DNA from: Heliocidaris erythrogramma
Taxonomy: Eukaryota; Echinodermata; Echinoidea; Camarodonta; Echinometridae
Assembly: GCA_025617745.1 (NCBI GenBank)
Contig: CM046855.1
Coordinates: 39,875,663-39,939,662, forward strand
Direction: 5' to 3'
Length of the DNA stretch: 64,000 nt
Shown: in pieces, positions 61,301-64,000 of the stretch
How positions within the stretch are numbered: the stretch's first letter is position 1
Layout: each line of letters opens with the position of its first letter
Made by a program: the position numbers and the translations under genes
Notes under the pieces: model-generated
The model's database searches: none
Seen by the model: only the letters and a program-made list of their open reading frames with translations
What the model was told of the DNA's origin: nothing

Positions 61301-64000
61301 AACTAAAAAAACTGTTTGGAAGGAGCTGAGCCATTTTTCCTCTGTTTTATTCAATAAAATGTGGACTAGGAAGTATCACATCATGCTTCTACTATTGATA
61401 CAATGGGAAAACAAAAATACTATAATTACTGATTCTATATGTCACTCTTGTAATCACTGCTACTTGTTCTCATTACATGTATATACTTCATTGGAGAAGG
61501 GAAAAAGTGGAAAGGGTATAAAACACTGCATGCTCACATAAAGCAATTTTTTTTAAATTCAGTACTCATGGGTGAACTAATTAACCCATAGCAGTACAGT
61601 GTCTCCTTTAAGTGACACTTTTGCAGTATATTTTGATCAAAACATGCTACGAATTATACATGAGCATAAAGAGAAAAATTTACCAAAAATATGTTGAGCT
61701 GTTCTCGATTAAGAGCGATTTAATTATAACTTATCATTATAGTCTCTAAATTTGCAATGCAATGTAAAATGTATAATCACTATTTCCATGTTCATATTGG
61801 CAATTTTTATTTTAAATTTTGCAATTTTCATTTATATTGGTTCATTTAATATAGATTTGTATTTTTGTCAAACTATGTAGGAATTGAACCAAAAAAAAAT
61901 TGCCAACTTGAGGAGGAAGAGCTGATTAATTAGACCTTAAGAAAACTTTGAACTGCTATGGATTAACAGAAGAGGAGCAGTAAATCAAGAACTAGAAAAT
62001 GAATGAACTGGGCCCAATAAATGACCTAGTATGTAACGGTATACAAAAGTCTTATCTCTCTTCCTTTCTCTATACATGAGATGTGCCTACCTCTAAGGGT
62101 GCAAAGGCAGCGATGGTCACAGATGCCTGCAGCTTGACCCCACCTTGTTGAAGGGTCACGCTAACCTGGGTGTGGCCTACTGACATAGCTTTCACATGCA
62201 GAGTAGTACAAGAGTCAGGAACTACCTCAAACTTCTCACCAGCTGTACATAGAAACAAAGGTGGGAGGGTGGGGGTAAAATTAAACTTATTCAATCTTTT
62301 ATGGACAAAAAAAATGATATTATATATTGTAGGACCAAACATGTACTCAAGGGAATCTGTGAATCTTCACAGAAACACTTATAGCCTTATGTTACCGATT
62401 ACTTCTCACTGACTAGTGAGAAATAGAAAGACTTTCAATACTCTCTAAGCCACAACTAAAGTCATTCACCGCAAGTAAACATTAAGGGCCCATACTTTTC
62501 TTCGTAGTTAGAAAGACATAAGATTACGTATTGATAAATATTACATAAAATTATAGTTTTTTCCATGTGAACTAGAGTATCATGCTATGATGAGAAACAA
62601 CAATCTTACTTTCTGTCTTCTGGAAGATGCTATGATCAGCAACATCAGTTTTTAGAGGAAGCGAGCCGCAGTTAGTCAACATCACTCTTTCCTTCCCTAG
62701 AAAAAATAATAGTACAAAAAGAAACAGATGAAAAAAAAGAGTCAAACCATCAGTAATAAACACTAAATCCACTATTATTAAATATTTGTTATTTTGTCTT
62801 TCTGTTCTTACAGAACTTAAATTTGAACCGTTTCTGACTACATCCTGTCCAAATTTAAGCTGAGTAAAAAGAAGACAAACAAAATTATAACAAATGCAAC
62901 TTTAGGTCTCTAGGCAGGATAATGAAAATGCTGATCTATGATTGAGAGAATTTGTAAAAAAAGAATTAAATTTTCTTATGGGATGGATAGCATATAACGA
63001 TTTGCAAGTTTTTTGTAAGTAAAGATTAAACACCGACATGCTACTCACCGGTTTCATAGTATGCTTCCATTGCAAGAGACAAATGAAGGACGGACCCTAG
63101 TTCAGCCTCTACACGAGAATCAAGGAAGATCATCTTGGAAGGCGGCAGAAGATAAACCTGCAACAATACCAGGAAAATGTGACATTTATCATAGGAGCAG
63201 GTATTTAAGAGAAGAGATAAAGAAAGCCTTAAAATTGGGAAGAGTTGTGAGTTCCAAGAGGAAATACCCAACGTGATGGTTGCAAGGGGCAGCACAAAAA
63301 TTGAGTGATATGTGAAATGACATCTCCTCGCTTTAATATTTGTATATGCGTCTTCAAGTTTATGAAGATTTGAAAATGTAGAGGAAAAAATATTTCATTA
63401 TTGTATACACTTAGTAAATTAGCAGAAAATGCCCATTACTCTTTAATAAAAAAGAAAGATTTGAAGAGGGTAAGGAATTTGTTGTTACCCTGCTAAGGCC
63501 AAAGTGAGCTGGATTACGGTTGTCTGCAGCTGTAACGTTGGTCATTCCAGGAGTGTCCCCTGTCGTCACAAGTCCATGGACGTTGACCGTTCCTGTAACA
63601 CGTTTGGACGATGACCAAACATAGCTCCCAGTACCGCCAGTTGCCTTCAAGATTCAAAGAGAGAAGATATAAATTCATATAAACATTTTCTTCAGATAAT
63701 TATTTCTCAACATATCTCATCCTGCTATGCATTCCTCAATATGATGTAATAACATCTATGCTCCCCTGCCATGGTGCAAATTTCAAGTTTTGAGTTCAAT
63801 AGTGCCTGCAACATAAGAAGATAAAATACTATTTCATTGGTCCACTATCATTGGTCCACTATCTGCTCTCAAAAATGATAACGTTTTGAAGTAATTACTT
63901 GCTCTCAAAAGTGTAAGTAATCTATTCAATTCAATGACAGTTTATTGGAATCTGTCTCGTAATACATAGACTAAAGTAGATTTTACAATAAACCAAAAAC
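31193..64000 (-). CDS. NUP210: NUP210/gp210 nuclear pore membrane glycoprotein, 3' part, 31-32 exons
   Basis: gp210 anchors the nuclear pore complex in the pore membrane; nearly all of the protein lies in the perinuclear lumen. The coding exons from 63644 down to 35153 total 4,293 nt in one frame (1,430 residues plus stop), matching human NUP210 from about residue 480 to the end. Seen in order: Ig-like repeats, a BIG2-like domain (48869-47801), N-glycosylation sequons in at least seven exons, one hydrophobic transmembrane stretch (37142-37047), then a Ser/Pro-rich cytoplasmic tail. Two alternative terminal exons exist. The first part of the gene, including the signal peptide, lies beyond 64000. 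NUP210L is a paralogue in vertebrates and cannot be formally excluded. It converges on BUB1. Confidence 0.94.
33393..33541. mobile_element. Fold-back MITE, GGGCCCCGTTTCATAAA
   Basis: Inverted ends GGGCCCCGTTTCATAAAA and TTTTATGAAACAGGGCCC, with an internal CTGATTGGCTGA (inverse CCAAT box). 149 bases. Confidence 0.9.
33733..34005. mobile_element. CACTA-like MITE, copy 1
   Basis: Starts CACTATGAACATGG and ends TCGTGTTCATAGTG; flanked by TGT on both sides (33730-33732, 34006-34008). The whole element is a long imperfect palindrome. CACTA tips with 3-bp duplications fit the EnSpm/CACTA superfamily. Confidence 0.85.
34830..34835 (-). promoter_or_regulatory. Candidate poly(A) signal for NUP210 terminal exon A
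   Basis: AATAAA on the minus strand, about 320 bases past the exon A stop. The position is plausible for a short 3' UTR. Only the hexamer supports it. Confidence 0.4.
35153..35277 (-). CDS. NUP210: NUP210 alternative terminal exon A
   Basis: The strong acceptor (long pyrimidine tract then tatcctcag) joins in phase 1 and reads ELTNPYLLRKTRG, then SKSSPSQWGSPHNNSPEG, to stop TAA at 35153-35155. The sequence is Ser/Pro-rich like the gp210 tail. A minus-strand AATAAA lies about 320 bases downstream (34830-34835). A weak donor inside it (GGG|gtagtc) could instead splice in phase to exon B. Confidence 0.72.
35301..35317 (-). repeat. CT microsatellite in front of NUP210 exon A acceptor
   Basis: AG repeat on plus, so CT repeat in the transcript, 24-40 bases upstream of the acceptor at 35278. 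It forms part of the pyrimidine tract. Confidence 0.9.
35376..35523. mobile_element. Fold-back MITE, GGGCCCCGTTTCACAAA
   Basis: Same family as 33393-33541, inserted in the NUP210 intron before terminal exon A. Confidence 0.9.
36307..36423 (-). CDS. NUP210: NUP210 exon 30 in window, cytoplasmic tail
   Basis: Acceptor gatatccttcag, donor G|gtaaga, phase 1 to 1. LFLAPRYYVASSGSGAFLHS and HRSPAPPPYFEQSP form a Ser/Pro-rich tail like human HYFAASSPTSPNALPPARK. Both possible terminal exons accept its phase-1 donor. Confidence 0.9.
37047..37142 (-). CDS. NUP210: NUP210 exon 29 in window, transmembrane segment
   Basis: Acceptor cccagtgacag, donor T|gtaagt, phase 1 to 1. WSTVLHLFLQHYQTWLFFLV continues into FILTVAAMVLMC. 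This is the single hydrophobic helix crossing the pore membrane and matches human [20 protein letters not shown]. It was found from splice sites, phase and hydrophobicity. Confidence 0.92.
37199..37265. repeat. Pogo/Tigger-like terminal fragment
   Basis: CAGTGGAAACTCATTACAAA resembles the end of Tigger-type elements. Only one end is visible. Confidence 0.35.
37271..37506. mobile_element. MITE with 46-base perfect inverted arms
   Basis: Arms 37271-37316 and 37461-37506 (CCAGGGGTGGTATTCTGAGA at the tip) are exact reverse complements. Unknown superfamily. Confidence 0.93.
37553..37690. mobile_element. Fold-back MITE, GGGGAGCGTTTCATCAAGTG
   Basis: Inverted ends of 20 bases. Its centre, with CAGCCAATCAGA, matches the inverse of the 33393 element, so the two are related families. 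Confidence 0.9.
38138..38360 (-). CDS. NUP210: NUP210 exon 28 in window, last lumenal exon
   Basis: Acceptor cttccctcag, donor G|gtgaga, phase 0 to 1. ATVELSNTVTGQRTLVPIKI and NLVPVKHVTG match human [20 protein letters not shown] and AFVVDRRGPG. Sequon NDT. Confidence 0.93.
38815..39068 (-). CDS. NUP210: NUP210 exon 27 in window
   Basis: Acceptor ttcattttcag, donor CAG|gtagaa, phase 1 to 0, longest NUP210 exon here. GLYYCSISQLKTRH starts the exon, matching human GQYFCSITMHRLTD; FLPAYSGPQSGITLTLATR and AVMDNLQ match the equivalent human stretch ending EVLENLE. Confidence 0.94.
39131..39312. repeat. GACATTTGCTCC dispersed repeat, copy 2
   Basis: Begins CGACAATTGCTCTAGG, has GGGTTAGGATT-like runs inside and ends CAGAGCAATTGTCACC. 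It is in the intron between NUP210 exons 27 and 26. A short related piece is at 38050-38118. Confidence 0.65.
39807..39953 (-). CDS. NUP210: NUP210 exon 26 in window
   Basis: Acceptor ataagcag, donor G|gtaagg, phase 1 to 1. CTLQFADRSSPVTPSELFQV and AGFDASQG match human [20 protein letters not shown] and PQFDTALG. Sequon NCS. Confidence 0.91.
40165..40291 (-). CDS. NUP210: NUP210 exon 25 in window
   Basis: Acceptor attccctaag, donor G|gtgagt, phase 0 to 1. The sequence is diverged (VSVGTILRITLDDNDVTN) but position and phase fit human residues before the NLRGEC segment. Confidence 0.88.
40793..40929 (-). CDS. NUP210: NUP210 exon 24 in window
   Basis: Acceptor tcaaaatag, donor CAG|gtatat, phase 1 to 0. 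SGSWSSSESSILKVHRSSGV matches human [20 protein letters not shown]. Confidence 0.93.
41292..42537 (-). mobile_element. Helitron/Helentron-like non-autonomous element with 170-bp repeats
   Basis: On the minus strand it starts with a hairpin (TTATGCCTCCGCC..GGCGGAGG), carries six roughly 170-bp tandem units, then the inverse GGCGGAGGCATAA, a perfect 16-base hairpin (41305-41320) and CTAG followed by T (41292-41295). This is the layout of Helentron-associated elements. No Rep/helicase ORF. Confidence 0.75.
41468..42478. repeat. Six-copy tandem array, about 170-bp unit
   Basis: TTGACCTCTGTGACC recurs at 41471, 41641, 41811, 41981, 42144 and 42315. Each unit also has CTAATCAGTTC and TACCAAGTTTGA. 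The fourth unit lacks 7 bases in its TGACCT run. Confidence 0.97.
42693..42822 (-). CDS. NUP210: NUP210 exon 23 in window
   Basis: Acceptor cacattgtag, donor G|gtaggt, phase 0 to 1. VWDSESPWIDDYVGIPV and LVVGDIICLRSPLLS match human VWDAEHPGLSDFMPLPV and MVVGDVLCLATVLTS. The next intron holds the six-copy 170-bp repeat element. Confidence 0.94.
43550..43634 (-). CDS. NUP210: NUP210 exon 22 in window
   Basis: Acceptor gttattcacag, donor AAG|gtaaac, phase 2 to 0. GPDNSTLIGRSAHMGTTILK matches human [20 protein letters not shown]; sequon NST. Confidence 0.92.
43985..44157 (-). CDS. NUP210: NUP210 exon 21 in window
   Basis: Acceptor cccatgtag, donor AG|gtaagt, phase 0 to 2. KPVSYIAVHSTTGLTTYDKS and VVRFYDNIGERFDATNVRLD match human [20 protein letters not shown] and [20 protein letters not shown]. 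Confidence 0.94.
44734..44905 (-). CDS. NUP210: NUP210 exon 20 in window
   Basis: Acceptor gtattttcag, donor TCG|gtaaga, phase 2 to 0. DGSARMSYRIL and VEVTAFESFGVNQTTVVHVS match human DGAASLSYRVL and [20 protein letters not shown]; sequon NQT is shared. Confidence 0.95.
44976..45585. mobile_element. MITE with TAGGGACTTTTAGAA ends, host of nested CACTA-like MITE
   Basis: Inverted ends at 44976-44990 and 45571-45585, plus an inner GTCGACTGG/CCAGTCGAC pair. It is split by the element at 45178-45413. Confidence 0.85.
45178..45413. mobile_element. CACTA-like MITE, copy 2, nested
   Basis: Same ends as 33733-34005 (CACTATGAACATG, GTGTTCATAGTG) with TAT duplicated at 45175-45177 and 45414-45416. 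Confidence 0.88.
45829..45923 (-). CDS. NUP210: NUP210 exon 19 in window
   Basis: Acceptor ctttgtgtag, donor AG|gtgaga, phase 0 to 2. VFERLELMQPN and LLMTPNTQAPIKTNR match human VFEKLQLLNPE and ILMSPNSYIKLQTNR. Confidence 0.93.
46340..46495 (-). CDS. NUP210: NUP210 exon 18 in window
   Basis: Acceptor ctgttgtttag, donor CAG|gtcagt, phase 0 to 0. HNIAMRVRTLNPGEASLRLQ and LMDEIQIQ match human NFAMNVLGRVKGRTGLRVV and LSDEIQVQ. Confidence 0.93.
46901..47113 (-). CDS. NUP210: NUP210 exon 17 in window
   Basis: Acceptor ttcctgtctag, donor GAG|gtgagc, phase 0 to 0, 71 codons. IRIHAPLHRLESDTIMPVYA and FTFGDAIDGLLFEWSVSNND match human [20 protein letters not shown] and [20 protein letters not shown]. 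Confidence 0.95.
47555..47774. repeat. GACATTTGCTCC dispersed repeat, copy 3
   Basis: Starts GACATATGCTCTGGTGACAA and ends GGAGCAATCGTCGCAGGAGC, with a GGGTTTTAAATTAGGTT-type core. It lies between NUP210 exons 17 and 16. Confidence 0.65.
47801..47980 (-). CDS. NUP210: NUP210 exon 16 in window, BIG2-like domain
   Basis: Acceptor tcttttctag, donor GAG|gtaagt, phase 0 to 0, 60 codons. STGGPQPQSQIEYVVQSSNI and GILHALNLGHTRVTG match human [20 protein letters not shown] and GLVQGLAIGNGTVSG. The alternation of small residues and GxA/T turns is typical of BIG2 Ig-like folds. Confidence 0.94.
48807..48869 (-). CDS. NUP210: NUP210 exon 15 in window
   Basis: Acceptor tatttttag, donor CAA|gtaagt, phase 0 to 0, 21 codons. 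VFPPLKLTPRNITLIVTSLF matches human [20 protein letters not shown]. It opens the BIG2-like domain; sequon NIT. Confidence 0.93.
49371..49512 (-). CDS. NUP210: NUP210 exon 14 in window
   Basis: Acceptor tttcttacag, donor CAG|gttagt, phase 2 to 0. YYTVQGASIGFTTLAFTAMS matches human [20 protein letters not shown]. Confidence 0.92.
50002..50129 (-). CDS. NUP210: NUP210 exon 13 in window
   Basis: Acceptor cctttgctag, donor AG|gtatat, phase 0 to 2. AAVQVLDSTDQPLSVSYFPL matches human [20 protein letters not shown]. Confidence 0.92.
50568..50650 (-). pseudogene. Decayed duplicate of NUP210 exon 12 3' half
   Basis: Nearly identical to 51134-51220, including the AAG|gtaat donor, but with a 13-base deletion (frameshift) and no acceptor or 5' half. 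Confidence 0.9.
50637..50872. repeat. 60-bp tandem repeat, four copies
   Basis: Units at 50641, 50701, 50761 and 50821, each with AATTAAAATCAGAGTGGCAG. CACAGGTCATAGGC at the unit junction equals a piece of the functional NUP210 exon. Confidence 0.96.
50876..51086. mobile_element. Tc1/mariner-like MITE copy 2
   Basis: Inverted ends CAGCAATGGAAAAAATTATT and its near-inverse, flanked by TA at 50874-50875 and 51087-51088. The interior matches the reverse complement of 28087-28275. Confidence 0.92.
51134..51262 (-). CDS. NUP210: NUP210 exon 12 in window
   Basis: Acceptor gatactattcag, donor AAG|gtaatt, phase 0 to 0. DGTLIITAYDLCIATNQHAT and IDLKVVDK match human GSSTIMIHDLCLVFPAPAK and LYIRVVDK. 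A decayed copy of its 3' half lies downstream at 50568-50650. Confidence 0.93.
51604..51705 (-). CDS. NUP210: NUP210 exon 11 in window
   Basis: Acceptor catctctcag, donor GAG|gtaaga, phase 0 to 0. GGSGHFLIRPNIAGLAEIRY matches human [20 protein letters not shown]. Confidence 0.91.
51717..51836 (-). repeat. ATTCA/AATCA low-complexity tract, LINE-tail-like
   Basis: Iterated TTCAATTCAA on plus, so TTGAATTGAA on minus, similar to the 3' tail at 18455-18478. No reverse-transcriptase remnant beside it. Confidence 0.6.
52013..52114 (-). CDS. NUP210: NUP210 exon 10 in window
   Basis: Acceptor tttttgacag, donor AAA|gtaagc, phase 0 to 0. VPGVSASLELGLVMEASIDP and LSLFNHPS match human VPLSASIELILVEDVRVSP and VTIYNHPG. 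Confidence 0.9.
52785..52891 (-). CDS. NUP210: NUP210 exon 9 in window
   Basis: Acceptor cctcatacag, donor CCT|gtaagt, phase 1 to 0. LKHRQGSVTLTATTTAYDAG matches human [20 protein letters not shown]. Confidence 0.9.
53135..53549. mobile_element. Harbinger-like MITE with TTA duplication
   Basis: Inverted ends AGCCCGGCGCACACT and AGTGTGCGCCAGGCT, flanked by TTA on both sides (53132-53134, 53550-53552). The TTA target fits PIF/Harbinger. Confidence 0.85.
53675..53868. repeat. GACATTTGCTCC dispersed repeat, copy 4, telomere-like core
   Basis: Ends GACATTTGCTCC and CATTGTCGCAGGAGCAAGG, with runs of GGGTTAGGGTTAAGGTT (53727-53790). A more degraded relative is at 52285-52690. Confidence 0.7.
53908..54100 (-). 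CDS. NUP210: NUP210 exon 8 in window
   Basis: Acceptor tattttcattag, donor G|gttaga, phase 0 to 1. NAVDSHGHLFHNFSSLVVSW matches human [20 protein letters not shown]; sequon NFS is shared. Its first 45 bases and the adjacent intron are duplicated twice upstream (54205-54391). Confidence 0.92.
54205..54391 (-). pseudogene. Two decayed copies of the NUP210 exon 8 start
   Basis: ACATCTTGTCCATTCAT at 54075 (real exon) recurs at 54221 and, altered, at 54361, with the flanking intron. Spacings are 146 and 140 bases. The first copy keeps the frame (NGQDVEILVNE) but lacks a full exon; the second is frameshifted. Confidence 0.88.
54779..54878 (-). CDS. NUP210: NUP210 exon 7 in window
   Basis: Acceptor cttctgttcag, donor CAG|gtaaga, phase 2 to 0. 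VSLQLIPVVQQPDLEVPCPI matches human [20 protein letters not shown]. Confidence 0.92.
55790..56335 (-). pseudogene. LINE 3' end, C-terminal reverse-transcriptase fragment
   Basis: The minus strand reads LQRAQNAAARILSRTRKRDH, LKGLHWLPVRERIECKI, YVPTRCLRSS, GDRAFIAAAPSLWNNLP and LKSKLKTVLF, then a stop. This is the familiar end of L2/CR1-type LINE proteins. It is followed by a GCGCAATATAAGTGCGTTG and ATT-rich tail. 5' truncated. Confidence 0.9.
56910..57030 (-). CDS. NUP210: NUP210 exon 6 in window
   Basis: Acceptor atttttgcag, donor AG|gtaagt, phase 1 to 2. VLCRHLGEQTLTVNVGNDPT matches human [20 protein letters not shown]. Confidence 0.93.
57165..57365. repeat. GCGACCACC-rich repeat fragment
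   Basis: GCGACCAC-like words recur at irregular 20-50 base spacing. Probably a transposon remnant; family unknown. Confidence 0.4.
57742..57913 (-). CDS. NUP210: NUP210 exon 5 in window
   Basis: Acceptor cattccag, donor A|gtaagc, phase 0 to 1. PLDPDSIAIVALASSKTLVL and GGPQPWVLDPSRYYQN match human VDPSSVALVTLGSSKEMLF and GGPRPWILEPSKFFQN. A 4.2-kb intron precedes it, holding a Helitron-like element. Confidence 0.94.
58142..58265. repeat. 62-bp perfect tandem duplication of element 5' end
   Basis: 58142-58203 and 58204-58265 are identical; each has the 13-bp-stem hairpin and TTAATTTCGTCAAG. Confidence 0.97.
59493..59560 (+). other. tRNA-Gly-like (CCC) relic
   Basis: GACTCCCATTCCGGTGACCC and a B-box GGTTCGATCCC followed by a T run resemble the 3' half of a glycine tRNA. 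No matching 5' acceptor strand, so probably a SINE head or tRNA pseudogene. Confidence 0.5.
59903..60690. repeat. CAT/ATC arrays inside a duplicated block
   Basis: Trinucleotide-like ATCATCATT arrays. The block GTGACGTCATCCAG..GGCATGGCTAAGGTCAATG occurs at 59903 and again at 60243 (340-base step). The long open frames here are artefacts. Confidence 0.93.
62091..62242 (-). CDS. NUP210: NUP210 exon 4 in window
   Basis: Acceptor tatgtacag, donor GAG|gtaggc, phase 1 to 0. LHVKAMSVGHTQVSVTLQQG and SVTIAAFAPLE match human [20 protein letters not shown] and KITIAAYLPLK. Confidence 0.93.
62610..62696 (-). CDS. NUP210: NUP210 exon 3 in window
   Basis: Acceptor ttttttctag, donor A|gtaaga, phase 1 to 1. 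VMLTNCGSLPLKTDVADHSI matches human [20 protein letters not shown]. Confidence 0.91.
63049..63157 (-). CDS. NUP210: NUP210 exon 2 in window
   Basis: Acceptor tattgttgcag, donor G|gtgagt, phase 0 to 1. VYLLPPSKMIFLDSRVEAEL matches human [20 protein letters not shown]. Confidence 0.93.
63489..63644 (-). CDS. NUP210: NUP210 exon 1 in window
   Basis: Acceptor tcttgaag, donor AGG|gtaaca, phase 0 to 0, 52 codons. ATGGTGSYVWSSSKR, GLVTTGDTPG and NPAHFGLSR match human AHGGSGNFTWSSSS, GVMTTGSDIG and NPLHFGEMK. Sequon NVT is present. Confidence 0.93.

Larger units (their letters stand above)
57914..62090 (-). other. NUP210 intron with large insertion
   Basis: It holds a LINE/SINE 3' end (about 58095-58145) whose ATT tail is split by the 58142-60965 element and resumes as TTATTATTATT at 60966. 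The stretch 61000-62090 shows nothing recognisable. Confidence 0.75.

Overview
This is animal nuclear DNA: two large intron-rich genes facing each other, with the introns and the gap between them full of transposon debris. Introns have GT..AG ends, exons are about 60-700 bases, and there are no bacterial operons or ribosome sites. The mix of fold-back MITEs, Helitron-like elements with internal tandem repeats, and LINE 3' ends with ATTGA or ATT tails suggests a marine deuterostome, most likely an echinoderm such as a sea urchin. That is an inference; no species can be named from the sequence alone.

Plus strand, 1442-24644: the downstream 20 coding exons (4,651 nt, about 1,549 codons, one continuous frame) of a BUB1/BUBR1-family spindle checkpoint kinase. 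In order they encode the TPR domain, an ABBA-KEN-ABBA cassette, the BUB3-binding GLEBS motif, a coiled coil, a BUB1-type CD1 (MAD1-recruiting) segment, a second ABBA-KEN cassette, two near-identical ABBA motifs, and a kinase domain that keeps all catalytic residues. Traits that vertebrates divide between BUB1 and BUBR1 sit in one protein, so this looks like an unsplit MadBub gene. The start codon and first KEN box lie upstream of the window.

Minus strand, 63644 down to 31193: the last 31-32 coding exons (about 1,430 residues) of NUP210/gp210, the membrane glycoprotein of the nuclear pore. They cover most of the lumenal repeat region, the single transmembrane segment and the short cytoplasmic tail. 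The tail can be completed by either of two phase-compatible terminal exons (35153-35277 or 31193-31320). The N-terminal part lies beyond position 64000.

The genes converge; 24645-31192 holds no convincing gene. It has an inverted-repeat element, a diverged segmental duplication in which only one copy carries a Tc1/mariner-like MITE (the other keeps the empty TA site), and a 1.17-kb fold-back element just beyond NUP210 terminal exon B. The 6.8-kb intron before the last BUB1 exon holds a dead LINE reverse-transcriptase fragment, a 640-base CCTCC/CCACCT minisatellite and two nested TIR transposons. NUP210 introns hold two Helitron/Helentron-like elements with matching CTAGTTAT ends (one with six 170-base repeats rich in nuclear-receptor half-sites), a CACTA-like MITE nested in another MITE, a Harbinger-like MITE, and decayed duplicates of two NUP210 exon fragments.

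All exon calls come from reading frames, splice sites, phase continuity and remembered family similarity. No alignment or database search was run.
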